Notes: generated by a model from the letters alone, not told the origin. Numbered from the stretch's first letter, positions 52,987 to 63,731 are shown. The stretch: 64,000 bases of DNA from Marinimicrobium sp. C6131 (GCF_026153455.1 NZ_CP110629.1:3224001-3288000), one strand, 5' to 3'. Translations and numbers: made by a program.

Positions 52987-54660
52987 ATGATTGCCAACCC
53001 CGCCAAGAAGTACCGTCGTTTCGAGCCGATTCAGCTCCCGGACCGTCAATGGCCCAATAAGGTCATTGAGCAGCCGCCGATCTGGATGAGCACCGACCTG
53101 CGCGATGGCAATCAGGCCCTGATCGACCCGATGAACGTGGACACCAAGCTGCGCCTGTTCAAAGCGCTGGTGTCGATCGGCTTCAAGGAAATCGAAGTGG
53201 GTTTTCCCTCGGCCTCCGACACCGATTTCAACTTTGTACGTCGCCTGATCGAGGAAGATCACATTCCCGATGATGTCACCATTGAGGTGCTTACCCAGGC
53301 GCGGCAGGATCTGATTGCCCGCACCGTGGAATCGCTCAAAGGGGCGCGTCGGGCCATCGTGCATATGTACAACCCCGTGGCGCCGGCGTTCCGCCGGATC
53401 GTCTACAAGACCGACAAGGCCGGCGTCAAAGAGATTGCCGAGCGCGGTACCCGCTGGGTGAAAGAACTCACCGAAGCCCAGCCGGGCACCGAATGGGTGT
53501 ACCAGTATTCGCCTGAAGTGTTCTCCAGTACCGAAGTGGAGTTTGCCAAAGAGGTGTGCGATGCGGTTTCCGCCATCTGGCAGCCAACGCCCGAGCGCAA
53601 GATGATTTTCAATCTGCCCGCGACGGTGGAAATGTCCACACCCAATACCTACGCCGATCAGATCGAGTGGATGCATCGCAACCTCAATCATCGCGAGAGT
53701 ATCATTCTGAGTGTGCACCCGCACAACGATCGGGGTACCGCCGTGGCGGCGGCCGAGTTGGCGGTCATGGCCGGGGCCGACCGGGTGGAAGGCTGTCTGT
53801 TCGGCAACGGCGAACGCACCGGCAATGTGGATTTGGTGACTTTGGCCATGAACCTCTACTCCCAGGGCATTCACCCGGGCCTGGATTTCACCGACATTGA
53901 CCAGATCCGTCAGTTGGCCGAAGAGTGCACCCAGCTTCCGGTTCACCCGCGCCACCCCTATGCGGGCGAGCTGGTGTTCACCGCTTTCTCCGGTTCACAC
54001 CAGGACGCTATCAAGAAGGGCTTTGCGGTGCAGGATCCGGAGGGCTATTGGGAGGTCCCTTATCTGCCCATTGACCCGGCCGACCTCAACCGCAGCTACG
54101 ATGCCGTGGTTCGGGTGAACAGTCAGTCAGGCAAGGGGGGCGTCAGCTTCCTGCTTCAGCAGCAGGCCGGCTATGAGTTGCCCCGTCGTCTGCAGATCGA
54201 GTTCAGCGGCGTGGTCCAGAAAGTCAGTGACACCTCGGGCAAAGAGGTGGCCAGTGGCGATATCTACAAGCTGTTTGATCAGGAGTACCTGCAGGTCAAC
54301 GCCCCGTATGTGTATACCAGCAGTCGGGTCAGCGACGGCGAAGACGGGGTGGTGAACACCCTGATTCTGGGCAAATACCAGGGTCGGGAAGTGGAGTTGA
54401 CCGGTACCGGCAATGGCCCGATTGATGCCGCCGCCAAGGCCCTCGGTGAACACGCGGGTCAGACCATTACGGTGGTGGACTATCACGAGCACGGTCTGGG
54501 CGCCGGCTCCGATGTGGCTGCCGTGTGCTATGTGGAAGTGAAAGTGGGTGATCACAAACCGGTGTTTGGCGTCGGGCAGGACAAGAACATCGTTGCGGCC
54601 GCCATCAAAGCCCTGATTAACGGCGTGAACCGGGACCTGGGGATGACCGCCGCGCAATAA
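52987..54660 (+). CDS. leuA: 2-isopropylmalate synthase
   Basis: The first committed enzyme of leucine synthesis, condensing acetyl-CoA and 2-oxoisovalerate. 557 residues from the ATG at 52987 (MIANPAKKYRRFEPI, GGAG upstream). The HMGL-like barrel has STDLRDGNQALIDPM and HPHNDRGTAVAAAELAVMAG; the C-terminal leucine-binding regulatory domain follows from about residue 430. It is of the longer LeuA type 2. An ATG seven codons further upstream is less likely. Divergent from an Lrp-type gene. Confidence 0.97.
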   Translation: MIANPAKKYRRFEPIQLPDRQWPNKVIEQPPIWMSTDLRDGNQALIDPMNVDTKLRLFKALVSIGFKEIEVGFPSASDTDFNFVRRLIEEDHIPDDVTIEVLTQARQDLIARTVESLKGARRAIVHMYNPVAPAFRRIVYKTDKAGVKEIAERGTRWVKELTEAQPGTEWVYQYSPEVFSSTEVEFAKEVCDAVSAIWQPTPERKMIFNLPATVEMSTPNTYADQIEWMHRNLNHRESIILSVHPHNDRGTAVAAAELAVMAGADRVEGCLFGNGERTGNVDLVTLAMNLYSQGIHPGLDFTDIDQIRQLAEECTQLPVHPRHPYAGELVFTAFSGSHQDAIKKGFAVQDPEGYWEVPYLPIDPADLNRSYDAVVRVNSQSGKGGVSFLLQQQAGYELPRRLQIEFSGVVQKVSDTSGKEVASGDIYKLFDQEYLQVNAPYVYTSSRVSDGEDGVVNTLILGKYQGREVELTGTGNGPIDAAAKALGEHAGQTITVVDYHEHGLGAGSDVAAVCYVEVKVGDHKPVFGVGQDKNIVAAAIKALINGVNRDLGMTAAQ

Positions 54661-54687
54661 CTGGCGCAACAGGGTTCAACGCTTTTG

Positions 54688-54718
54688 AAACCAGGCCGAC
54701 TAGCGGCCTGGTTTTTTT
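54688..54718 (+). terminator. Terminator of leuA
   Basis: AAACCAGGCC and its perfect complement enclose a 7-base loop and are followed by a run of T. It starts 28 bases after the leuA stop codon. Confidence 0.93.
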
Positions 54719-54918
54719 ATCCCTCTGTGGCTGCTGGCGTGCTGTTACACCCGCCAACAGGCCGTTTTTTGTGACAAACCGCAAGTAAAGTCGCCTAATT
54801 TGCGTCGAACCCTTTACCCCATGTAACACCTGTGCCATTATTTGATTGCGCAACCATTTTGGCTGTCGCACCATTACAATAACCCTGTTCTAACAATAAA
54901 CATTGAGGGAGTTTGAGA

Positions 54919-57690
54919 ATGAAAGCATTCCACCTGAGCCCGCTTGCTCTGGCACTGGCTGCTGCAGCCATGCCGGCTGCCCACGCCCAAGACGAAGGCG
55001 CGGGCGCCCTGGAAGAAGTGGTTGTCACCGGCTTCCGCCAGAGTCTGGAACGCGCGCTGGACATCAAGCGCGATTCCGCCAACAACGTCGAAACCATTGT
55101 CGCCGAAGACATGGGTAAAATGCCCGACCTGAACCTGGCCGAGTCCCTGCAACGGGTCCCCGGTGTGGCCATCACCCGCGAAGGCGGTGAGGGTCGCAGC
55201 ATCACCGTGCGCGGCCTGAGCCCGGACTTCACCCGCAGTACCCTGAACGGTATGGAAGTGCCCGGCAGTGCCGGCGGCCTGGACTCCTCCGGCGGCGTCA
55301 ACCGCGGCCGCTCCATGGACTTCAACATCTTTGCCTCCGAACTGTTCAACCGCATCGATATTCACAAGTCGCCCAAGGCGTCGGTGGAAGAGGGCGGTCT
55401 GGCCAGTACCGTGGAGCTGTTTACCGCCAAGCCGTTTGATAACCCCGGCCTGAACGCCAGCGTCAGCGGCCAGTTCACCGTGGATAACGTCGCCAGTGAG
55501 TCCGACCCGCGCTTCGCCGCGCTGGTGAGCAACACCTTTATGGACGACACTGTCGGGGTGCTGTTCTCGGTGGCCCATTCCACCCGTACCGTGCGTCAGG
55601 AAGGTTTCGGCACCGTGCGCTATACCTCGCCGTTTGCCAACGGTCAGAGCTGGGCGGACACCAGCGGTACCACCATCAACGGCACACCCGACCCGGACAC
55701 CAACCACCCCGAATACACTCAGGGTGACGATCCACTCGACTACATGTGGACCCCGCGTCTGCCGCGGATGGACTACTTCGGCAACACCCAGGACCGCACC
55801 GGGGTGACCGCCGCCTTCCAGTTCCGCCCCACTGATCGCCTGGAACTGGGTCTGGACATTGTCGGCTCCGAGCTGTCCAATGACCGTGAGTCCTACAACT
55901 ACTTCGCCCAGTTCCGGAACACCTTCGATGAAATCACACCCACCAGTGTGACCCTGGATGCCGCCGGCCGTCAGATCGTCGCCGGTACCTTCCAGAACGT
56001 GACCCCGCGTTCGGAAAGCCGTGGCCAGTTCTCGGAAACCACGTTCCTGCAGACCGTGTTCTCCGGTAAGTACGATCTGAGCGATCGCACCGTGCTGAGC
56101 TTCATGCTGGGTAACGCCAACTCCGAGCACGATGAAGAACAGTACCGTTTCAACCTGACCGCCTCGGAAGGTCACGACTTCACCTTTGACTTCGGCGCGG
56201 ACTCCAACATCGCCGAGATGAGCTACGGGTTCGACATCCTGGAGCCATCGAACTACTTCTTCTCCGGCCCGACGCTGCGCAAAGACGTGGTGGACCGTGA
56301 CAACACCACCTTCCGTCTGGATCTGGAAACCGAGCAGGGCGGTGCCGTGTTCAAAACCGGCTTTATCTACAACGACCGGGAAGTGGACTCACTGCGCTAC
56401 AACCCGACCGAAGGCACCATCGACGCGCCGGATGAAGTGACCCCGGATCTGGCCACCTCGCTGACCGGCATCGGCATTGATGACTTTGCCAGCGGCCTGG
56501 ATGCGCCCGGCGGCTTTCCGCGCGACTTCCTGATCGCCCACTTCGACAACACCATTGAAGCCTACGGCGCGGGTCAGTTTACCCCGGTACCGGTGGACGC
56601 CTCCTCCTGGAACGTGCAGGAAGAGACCATGGGCCTGTACGGTGAAGTGGACTTTGAAACCCGCGTGTTTGACCGCCCGTTGCGGGTGAACACCGGCCTG
56701 CGGATCGCCCGGACCTTCATGACCTCCAGCGGTGCCACCGAAGACCCGGTCACCGGCGAGGCGATCCTGCTGTCCGAGGACAATGCCTACACCGACGTAC
56801 TTCCGTCGACCAACATCGTGTGGGAAATTGAAGAAGACCTGCTGCTGCGCGCCAACATCTCCCGCAACATCACCCGTCCGGGGCTGGGCAGCCTGTCCCC
56901 CACCGTGACCGGTGTGACCCCGATCAACGGCAACATCAGCCGGGGTAACCCGGACCTGGATCCGATGCGCGCCAGCGCCGTGGATCTGGGGCTGGAGTGG
57001 TATTTCGACAGCGAAGCGCTGCTGGCGGTGACCCTGTTCCACAAAGACATCGAAAGCTTCATCAGCGGTGACGAAGTGGAAGGACCGCTCAGTCCGGAGC
57101 TGCGCCAGATCGTATCCAACTACCCGGCCTACGATCCGGACTCTCCGCTGTTTGAGCCCAACGCCGTGGACATCAACGGTTCGGCCTGGTTTACCTCCCA
57201 GCCGGTCAATGGCGATGGTGCCCAGCTCGATGGGGTGGAGATCGCGTACCAGCAGCCGTTTACCTTCCTGCCGGCGCCGTTCGACAACCTGGGTATGATT
57301 GCCAACTACACCTATGTGAGCTCCGAGGCGAATTTCGGTTCGGTGGTGAGCACTCTGCCGGGTCTGTCGGAGGACAGCTACAACTTCACGCTGTACTACG
57401 AAACCGATCGCTACGGCATCCGTGGTTCCATCAACGGGCGGGATGATTACATCACCAGCCCCAATGGCAGCAACGGCAACGCCCAGGAAGCGACCACCGG
57501 CCCGACCCGTCTGGACATGTCGGCGTTCTACAACATCACCGATGATCTGAAGGTGACGCTGGAAGGCATCAACATGACCAACGAGACCGAGCGGTTGTAC
57601 ACCACCGGTCCGCTGGGGGATATGAACCTGGTGCGAGAGTACAACACCACCGGCCGTGAGGTTTACCTCGGCCTGCGTTACAGCTACTGA
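54919..57690 (+). CDS. TonB-dependent outer-membrane receptor
   Basis: A 923-residue TIGR01782-like receptor. Signal peptide ending PAAHAQ, TonB-box-like EEVVVTGFRQSLERAL, plug domain (LAESLQRVPGVAITREGGEG, SITVRGLSPDFTRSTLNG), then the barrel, ending in the aromatic VYLGLRYSY. I start at the ATG at 54919 with GAGGGA upstream. No operator of the chitin regulon (ACAACGTTGT) is found before it. Its substrate is unknown, but the type is usually used for large carbohydrates. A terminator follows it. Confidence 0.92.
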   Translation: MKAFHLSPLALALAAAAMPAAHAQDEGAGALEEVVVTGFRQSLERALDIKRDSANNVETIVAEDMGKMPDLNLAESLQRVPGVAITREGGEGRSITVRGLSPDFTRSTLNGMEVPGSAGGLDSSGGVNRGRSMDFNIFASELFNRIDIHKSPKASVEEGGLASTVELFTAKPFDNPGLNASVSGQFTVDNVASESDPRFAALVSNTFMDDTVGVLFSVAHSTRTVRQEGFGTVRYTSPFANGQSWADTSGTTINGTPDPDTNHPEYTQGDDPLDYMWTPRLPRMDYFGNTQDRTGVTAAFQFRPTDRLELGLDIVGSELSNDRESYNYFAQFRNTFDEITPTSVTLDAAGRQIVAGTFQNVTPRSESRGQFSETTFLQTVFSGKYDLSDRTVLSFMLGNANSEHDEEQYRFNLTASEGHDFTFDFGADSNIAEMSYGFDILEPSNYFFSGPTLRKDVVDRDNTTFRLDLETEQGGAVFKTGFIYNDREVDSLRYNPTEGTIDAPDEVTPDLATSLTGIGIDDFASGLDAPGGFPRDFLIAHFDNTIEAYGAGQFTPVPVDASSWNVQEETMGLYGEVDFETRVFDRPLRVNTGLRIARTFMTSSGATEDPVTGEAILLSEDNAYTDVLPSTNIVWEIEEDLLLRANISRNITRPGLGSLSPTVTGVTPINGNISRGNPDLDPMRASAVDLGLEWYFDSEALLAVTLFHKDIESFISGDEVEGPLSPELRQIVSNYPAYDPDSPLFEPNAVDINGSAWFTSQPVNGDGAQLDGVEIAYQQPFTFLPAPFDNLGMIANYTYVSSEANFGSVVSTLPGLSEDSYNFTLYYETDRYGIRGSINGRDDYITSPNGSNGNAQEATTGPTRLDMSAFYNITDDLKVTLEGINMTNETERLYTTGPLGDMNLVREYNTTGREVYLGLRYSY

Positions 57691-57734
57691 CCCCGGATGG
57701 CTCGCCGTGAGGTGAGCCGGGTTGAAGCGGATGG

Positions 57735-57764
57735 GCGCCACCCTCTGGGGTGGCGCTTTTTTTT
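57735..57764 (+). terminator. Terminator of the TonB receptor gene
   Basis: GCGCCACCC with its perfect complement and a 4-base loop (TCTG), followed by eight T, 44 bases after the receptor stop. Confidence 0.93.
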
Positions 57765-57806
57765 CGCCTATACTGCCGGTATCAGCACCGTTAACTTGGC
57801 TCCTGC

Positions 57807-59579
57807 ATGATCAAACACTGTACAACAACCGTGGCGAAAACCCGGCCGCGGCCGTCCCTGTTTTGGCCCATCCTGCTATTGGCGTGTGCGAGTGTTCAGG
57901 CGCTGGAGCCGGGAATAGCGCTGGAGGGTCTGACCCTACAACCACTGGTAGAACAGACGGAGTTTCGTTCCGCTGACCGGGATGCCACGCTTGAAAACAT
58001 TCGGGAAGACGGTGGCTTTCAAGCGTTGCACCGAACCGATATCAATCAGGGCATATCAGGACGGGCTTTCTGGTTGCGCACCCGACTGGTCAATACCCGC
58101 GATGACCCCGCGTCCTGGATACTGGTCCACAAAACCTCCTACCTCGATCACATCGAACTGTATACTCGCGATAAGAGCGAGCGCGACTTCAAACGCACCC
58201 ACCTGTCCGACCGGGTGCCCTTTGACGAACGTCCGATTGATTACCGCACGCTGGCGTTTTCGGGCCAAACATCGGGCGAAAGCTACACGGATATTTACCT
58301 GAAGGTTTACTACGACAAGCCGGATTCGGTCAGCCTGGAGTTCACCTTGTATTCTCCCGAGGCGTTCGCTCAAGCGGTCCAGCGCGAGAATCTGTGGTTC
58401 GGTGCCTACTATGGCGCTTTGGGCGTCATGCTTTTTCTGGCGTTGATTATCGGAGTATTGCTTCGAAGACCGAGTGTGTTCATTTACGCTGCCCTGTTAT
58501 TGGCAACGGGTTGGAAATGGACCCTGTTGAACGGGTTCGGATTCCAGTATCTATGGCCCAACAGTATTTACGGACACAACGAGGGATTCCATATTGCCTT
58601 TTTGCTGTTCGCTATTTGTGCCACTCAATTTTCCAAGTCGTTTCTGAACACCCGAATCCACTTTCCACTCGGGCACCGTTTGCTGCAAGTCATCCAGTTT
58701 GTTGCCCTGGCAGGAATAGCGGTGCGCCTGATGGGGGCTTACGAACCGGCGTTACACATTGCGTTTATTACCCTGGCGGTCATTGCGTTCATACTCCCGA
58801 TCATTGGTGCCCATGCGTGGTACAACGGCCTGCGCTATGCGCGTTGGTACTTTCTGGCCTGGTTGATCTATTCGGTCAGCCTTCTGTTAACGTTGGCCAG
58901 TGCCTATCTGAATATCGTTCCCAATGGCATGTATGCGTTGACCCTACTGCAGGTCGGAAGCCTCCTGGAAGCGGTGTTTCTTACCGTCGCGTTGACAGAA
59001 CGGTTGTTGAATCTGGAAACCGAACGACGCAACGCGCTGGCATTGGCCAATCAGGATCCGCTGACCGGCTTGGGTAACCGGAGGCTGTTGCAGAGCGAGT
59101 ACGAACGTTTTATCGAGAGTGACACCGCCGAGCGCAAGCCCATGTATCTGATCATGATTGACCTGGATCATTTTAAACAGATCAATGATCACCATGGTCA
59201 TGATGCCGGGGACCAGGTATTGAGAGAAGTGGCACGGCTACTTCGGGCACATTGCCGGGACACCGATGTCTGTATTCGTTACGGGGGTGAAGAGTTCGCT
59301 CTGCTGGTCAGAACCGATACCGCTCAGTCAGCACGGGCCATTGCCGAACGGGTACGGGAAGAATTCGCCGGCACACCGACCCTCTATGACGGCCAATCAA
59401 TTGCGCATACACTCAGTTGTGGCATCACACCGGTACAGCGCCACGGTCAGGCGCTGAGCGTCAATGAGATGATGAAATACGCCGACCAGGCTCTGTATGA
59501 AGGCAAAGCGGCTGGCCGTAATTGCACGGTCATCTATCGCGACAGCCTGTCAAATCCAGCACTTCAAACCATTCAATGA
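57807..59579 (+). CDS. Membrane diguanylate cyclase with 7TMR-DISM sensor
   Basis: A 590-residue protein that should make cyclic di-GMP. Signal peptide or first helix up to about residue 35, a periplasmic 7TMR-DISM extracellular domain (SGRAFWLRTRLVNTRDDPAS), seven membrane helices (about 190-400) and a cytoplasmic GGDEF domain. The active motif is GGEEF at 493-497, and the inhibitory I-site RDTD at 484-487 sits the usual five residues upstream, so product feedback is likely. DISM domains are thought to bind carbohydrates, which would suit the neighbouring receptors. Confidence 0.9.
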   Translation: MIKHCTTTVAKTRPRPSLFWPILLLACASVQALEPGIALEGLTLQPLVEQTEFRSADRDATLENIREDGGFQALHRTDINQGISGRAFWLRTRLVNTRDDPASWILVHKTSYLDHIELYTRDKSERDFKRTHLSDRVPFDERPIDYRTLAFSGQTSGESYTDIYLKVYYDKPDSVSLEFTLYSPEAFAQAVQRENLWFGAYYGALGVMLFLALIIGVLLRRPSVFIYAALLLATGWKWTLLNGFGFQYLWPNSIYGHNEGFHIAFLLFAICATQFSKSFLNTRIHFPLGHRLLQVIQFVALAGIAVRLMGAYEPALHIAFITLAVIAFILPIIGAHAWYNGLRYARWYFLAWLIYSVSLLLTLASAYLNIVPNGMYALTLLQVGSLLEAVFLTVALTERLLNLETERRNALALANQDPLTGLGNRRLLQSEYERFIESDTAERKPMYLIMIDLDHFKQINDHHGHDAGDQVLREVARLLRAHCRDTDVCIRYGGEEFALLVRTDTAQSARAIAERVREEFAGTPTLYDGQSIAHTLSCGITPVQRHGQALSVNEMMKYADQALYEGKAAGRNCTVIYRDSLSNPALQTIQ

Positions 59580-59630
59580 GTCTGTGGTCCATGATTGAAA
59601 TACTAAGGAATTTGCCTCAGGAGGTATTCA

Positions 59631-59885
59631 GTGAGTGACACGGATCTGCGAGATCATCTTGCGGTTGAACGAACGCACCTGGCCAATGAGCGGACCTTGC
59701 TGTCATACATTCGCACGGCGCTATCCGTCATCATCGGCGGTGGCGTCGTCCTGCAGTTCCTGCCGGAACAGCCGGTACTCAGGGTGCTGGCCTGGGTGGC
59801 CATTTTTGGTGGATTGGTCATGGCGGGGATTGGTATTTACCGGTTTTTGAAAGTCCGGCGGGAAATTCCCCGAGTGCAGCCTTGA
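59631..59885 (+). CDS. DUF202 membrane protein (YidH-like)
   Basis: An 84-residue protein with the DUF202 signature LAVERTHLANERTLLSYIRT and two membrane helices (LSVIIGGGVVLQFL and VLAWVAIFGGLVMAGIGIYRF). The GTG at 59631 has an ideal AGGAGG upstream. Function of the family is unknown. It follows the diguanylate cyclase after 51 bases on the same strand. Confidence 0.88.
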   Translation: MSDTDLRDHLAVERTHLANERTLLSYIRTALSVIIGGGVVLQFLPEQPVLRVLAWVAIFGGLVMAGIGIYRFLKVRREIPRVQP

Positions 59886-60461
59886 CGATAACCCATATCC
59901 TCCGTTTGTTGTTAATCGTGGGATAGGACGTTATCCGATGTGCGACTTTGCGATGATCAGAATTACATCGCTCGGGTTTTTTGGGAATGAGTGCAATCAC
60001 CGAAGAATTCCAGCCTGAAGCATCACGTTACCCATTCAGATGCCTCGGTTCATGGTGCAATTATCGTTTTGATGTATGGAATTTCGTTAGGCTACCTGAC
60101 CTAATAAAGCGCAAAATGGCGAAAAATAACTGGCGCATAGAACCACAATTTATTAGAAGGCGACTGTTAGTAATACTTGGCTCTTTAGCGAAAAATCGCC
60201 CAACTTGGCCTTGAATTGTGCCACCGCCTGTGCAAAGATCTTTGGGTAACGCTCAAAAAAAGTCTGTAAAACCTACCACAATCAACCATTTAAACAGACA
60301 GATTGAGTGCGAATAAAAATCCGAAAACGCAGTACAGGACAATCCGTACAGACACGTACTTTAAAACATCAATCGGATTCAAAAGCGGCGTCAGTCCGTC
60401 TGAATCACAGAAAAACGCTTCAACCTAAATAAATTAAAAAGTAGTAGTCGAGGGAGACAAA
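59886..60461. other. 576-base intergenic region before the third TonB receptor
   Basis: No convincing gene, tRNA or riboswitch is visible. A 77-codon open frame at 59981-60214 has no good ribosome-binding site and no family-like features. The second half is AT-rich and probably holds the receptor promoter. GAGGGAGA precedes the receptor ATG at 60462. The ACAACGTTGT palindrome is not present. Confidence 0.6.
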
Positions 60462-63400
60462 ATGTTTCATAAACGTATGCTGTCACTGGCGGTGTCGCTG
60501 GTGGCTGGTGGTTCCCTGCCCCTTGTTGCCCATGCTCAGGATGATCAGGCTGCCGAGCCCATGCTGGAAGAAATTGTGGTCCAGGGGGTGCGTCAGGCCG
60601 AACTGAACGCTCGCGAGATGGAGCGCAACAAAGACATTTTCAGCTCCGTCATTTCTCAGGACGACGCCGGTAACTTCGCCGACCAGAACGTGGCCGAAGC
60701 CCTGCAACGTCTGCCGGGTGTGACGCTGCAGAAAAACGATGGTCAGGGCGAGTTCGTCAACATCCGTGGTATGGGCGCCGGGTTTGTCGGCGTCAGCATG
60801 AACAACTCGGAAATGGCCAGCGCCAGCGGCGACGGCCGTGCCGTCGGTTTGAACACCATTCCTGCCGACCTGATGGGTTCCATTGAAGTCTTCAAATCTC
60901 TGACCCCGGATATGGATCTGAACTCCATCGCCGGTCGGGTCAACGTAAATTCCGTGACTGCGTTCGATCGTGGTGAGGACACCCTGAGACTTACTCTTCA
61001 AGGATCCCAGCACGAGCAGCGCGGGGAGTTCTCGCCCAAAGCGACATTAATCGGCACCAAAATGTTTGCCGATGACACTATTGGTCTTGCAGTTTCTTTC
61101 TCCCACGAAGAGCGTGGAACCGAGGTAAATCAGATAACCAACGAGGCGGGCCTTCGCTACATTCGCCCAGCCCGTCCGGGTATTGGTCCCAGCAGTGAGT
61201 TTGATGGGAATGAATTTACCTCCCGCGATTATGCCGATAACTACTTCTACAACTTTGAAGATGAAGACACACTCGGTGCCGATCCGTACGTGACATTGCC
61301 CCGAATGTTGACCCCCAACAATTTCGAGATCCGACAAGACGAAAGTGTGCGTACCCGAAGTGCCGCCACGGTGGATCTTGGGTGGCGCCCGGGTACTGAC
61401 CACGAGTACAACCTTCGCGTAGCGCGCACGGATTACACTGACGAAGAGCTGACCCTGCGAGAGTACTACAACTTCGGCGCGGGTGATGAACGGTATGTCA
61501 GTTATGTAAACCCTGATTTCGAACCTAACCTGGAAGCTGATCTACCCTATACCGGCCTGTTCGCTGTCGGTAACGCCGACTTGCAGCACCGTATTTATAT
61601 TCAGGAAGCCAAAGACGAGAACACCACGATTACCCTCGACGGTAAGAACATCTTCAACGACTCTTGGACGTTGGATTACGAGTATCATATATCCAATAGC
61701 GAGCGAACCAATCCTGACGACCGTCGTATCCAGTTTAGAAAACGCTATCTCCCGATGATTGGGCAACTGGACAAAGAAAACATTACCGCCCGAATTATTG
61801 CCAACAGCCAACTTCGTTTCCTGGCGGACTCACAGGACAATCCCTATCCAGCCTCGGGTATTCCGGGCACCAATGGATACAGTGGACAGCGTCCCTACGT
61901 ACTGGGAGAGCGTTACCAGCCAGGTATGGATTACGACAACCTGTATCTGGAAGACGGCTTGCGGGAAGACGATCTCACCCAGTATGAAGTCAACCTTGAG
62001 AAAGAGTTTTTCGATGGTTGGCTGAACTACGTCAAGGGCGGCGTTCTGATGAAGGAGCGTGAGCGTAACCGTGAACGTGTGGCTTTGAGTGTAGCACCCT
62101 TCGATTACCCTGACGGCTGTGAAGGGGACCGAGAATGTCTTGATTGGTCGAACACAAGCATCGGCTTGGCAGATTTCGAAACCTACACGCCACGAAATCC
62201 GCGGTTTGACCACGATTTTGTGACGGTTGATCAGGCGGAAACCGTCATTGCGGCGACTCGCCGTATCCCTGAATGGTTGGACCCTCTTCGGTCCGGTGCT
62301 GCCAGCAACAGCCAAAACTATCGGCTATTTGAAGATAGTCAGGAAGCTTACCTGATGGCCGAGTTCCAGGTTGCCGATAACGCGACACTGATTGCCGGCG
62401 CACGTTATGTGAATACCGAATTTGGCTCTACCGGTTACCTGACCATGCGCCATGATCGCTTCCAGCAAGATGAAGGTTTTGTGCGTGACATCGTCATGCC
62501 ACTGACCGATCCTGATGGCGGTGAGTTCGTCACCAATGAATACGACGGAATCTACCCCGGTGCTCACCTTCGTTGGGACGTGACGGACAACTTACTGGCC
62601 CGGGCCTCCATCTGGACCAGCTATACACGGCCGAGTTTCGGTGAAGCTGCTGCGCGGGCCGAGTTCAGCGATCGCGTCAAACTCTGCCGCGAGACACCTC
62701 TGAATGAAGGCACCAACAACGAACGCGAACGTTGCAGTGACAATATTCAGGGTGAGCTGGGTATTCAGCCGACTCCGGGTGATGATGGTTTCGTTCGGGA
62801 CATTGCTGAAACCCTCTCTTTGGCGCCCGGCGGTAACGCACTTGAATTGGGTAATACCGATCTGGTCGCCATGGAGGCCACCAACTTTGACGCGTCTCTG
62901 AGCTGGTACGGCCCCAATGGACATTTCTTTGAGGCGGCCGTTTTCTATAAAGACATCACCGATTATGTGGTCGATGTTCGCGGCCTGAGCCTGGCTCGCA
63001 GTGAGCTGCCCGAAAACGTCCGTTCTGCCCTGGATCAGCTGGATTCATCGGATGGTGGTTTGCCGACCTATGAGAACTTTACTCAGAATATTTTCCAGAT
63101 CGGCGAGGACTTCACCTTCCACAATGTGGATACCACCATTAACGGTGAATCGGCGATGGTCTATGGTCTCGAGTTGAGCTATTCGAGATTCTTTGACAAT
63201 GGTCTGTTCGTCAACTCCAACCTGACCTTGCTGGACAGTGAGGCCGACGCGGGCGAAACAGTCCGAGCCGACAAGACCGCCATGCCCAATCAGGCGGATG
63301 TGACGGCTAACCTGACCCTGGGTTGGGAGAATGAGTTTTTCTCTGCTCGTGTGATCGGGAACATGCGCAGCGAAATCCTGACGCAGATCGGTACCTGTTC

Positions 63401-63731
63401 ACAAGCAGACATCGATCGCGACAACGAGTGGGCCCGGGTCAATACGGCCGGTGCGGAAGGGGCTCTGGATGGTGCTGCGGGAGACGGCACCGTCTATACA
63501 GAGTACTGCCAGCGCTGGGCGGACGTGTTTCACGATGACGTGACCGGTGTAGACGTAAAGTTGACCTACAACCTGACACCGGAAATCAAATTCTACCTGG
63601 ATGTCCTGAATGTCACGGAGCATGTTGACGTGTTCTATTACCGAGGCGACCAGTACTCTAACGGTAATGTACTGGAGTTCTCTGAAGGGCTTGGCCGTAC
63701 CTATCAGGCGGGCGTAAACATTCGCTTCTGA
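60462..63731 (+). CDS. TonB-dependent outer-membrane receptor (largest)
   Basis: A 1089-residue receptor of the same TIGR01782 type. Signal peptide ending LVAHAQ, TonB-box-like EEIVVQGVRQAELNA, plug (VAEALQRLPGVTLQKNDGQG, FVNIRGMGAGFVG) and a long barrel ending YQAGVNIRF. The sequence around residues 955-1050 includes a Cys-containing segment (GTCSQADIDRD). A polyserine lipoprotein follows 84 bases downstream, which suggests a joint carbohydrate-uptake unit. Substrate not deducible. Confidence 0.92.
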   Translation: MFHKRMLSLAVSLVAGGSLPLVAHAQDDQAAEPMLEEIVVQGVRQAELNAREMERNKDIFSSVISQDDAGNFADQNVAEALQRLPGVTLQKNDGQGEFVNIRGMGAGFVGVSMNNSEMASASGDGRAVGLNTIPADLMGSIEVFKSLTPDMDLNSIAGRVNVNSVTAFDRGEDTLRLTLQGSQHEQRGEFSPKATLIGTKMFADDTIGLAVSFSHEERGTEVNQITNEAGLRYIRPARPGIGPSSEFDGNEFTSRDYADNYFYNFEDEDTLGADPYVTLPRMLTPNNFEIRQDESVRTRSAATVDLGWRPGTDHEYNLRVARTDYTDEELTLREYYNFGAGDERYVSYVNPDFEPNLEADLPYTGLFAVGNADLQHRIYIQEAKDENTTITLDGKNIFNDSWTLDYEYHISNSERTNPDDRRIQFRKRYLPMIGQLDKENITARIIANSQLRFLADSQDNPYPASGIPGTNGYSGQRPYVLGERYQPGMDYDNLYLEDGLREDDLTQYEVNLEKEFFDGWLNYVKGGVLMKERERNRERVALSVAPFDYPDGCEGDRECLDWSNTSIGLADFETYTPRNPRFDHDFVTVDQAETVIAATRRIPEWLDPLRSGAASNSQNYRLFEDSQEAYLMAEFQVADNATLIAGARYVNTEFGSTGYLTMRHDRFQQDEGFVRDIVMPLTDPDGGEFVTNEYDGIYPGAHLRWDVTDNLLARASIWTSYTRPSFGEAAARAEFSDRVKLCRETPLNEGTNNERERCSDNIQGELGIQPTPGDDGFVRDIAETLSLAPGGNALELGNTDLVAMEATNFDASLSWYGPNGHFFEAAVFYKDITDYVVDVRGLSLARSELPENVRSALDQLDSSDGGLPTYENFTQNIFQIGEDFTFHNVDTTINGESAMVYGLELSYSRFFDNGLFVNSNLTLLDSEADAGETVRADKTAMPNQADVTANLTLGWENEFFSARVIGNMRSEILTQIGTCSQADIDRDNEWARVNTAGAEGALDGAAGDGTVYTEYCQRWADVFHDDVTGVDVKLTYNLTPEIKFYLDVLNVTEHVDVFYYRGDQYSNGNVLEFSEGLGRTYQAGVNIRF

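Noticed and set aside
52824..53060. Leader peptide for leuA attenuation
   Set aside because: The open frame has no run of Leu codons and overlaps the leuA start; no terminator/antiterminator pair is visible in the gap.
59981..60214. 77-codon open frame in the gap before the third TonB receptor
   Set aside because: No ribosome-binding site, no recognisable domain and an unusual composition; more likely non-coding.
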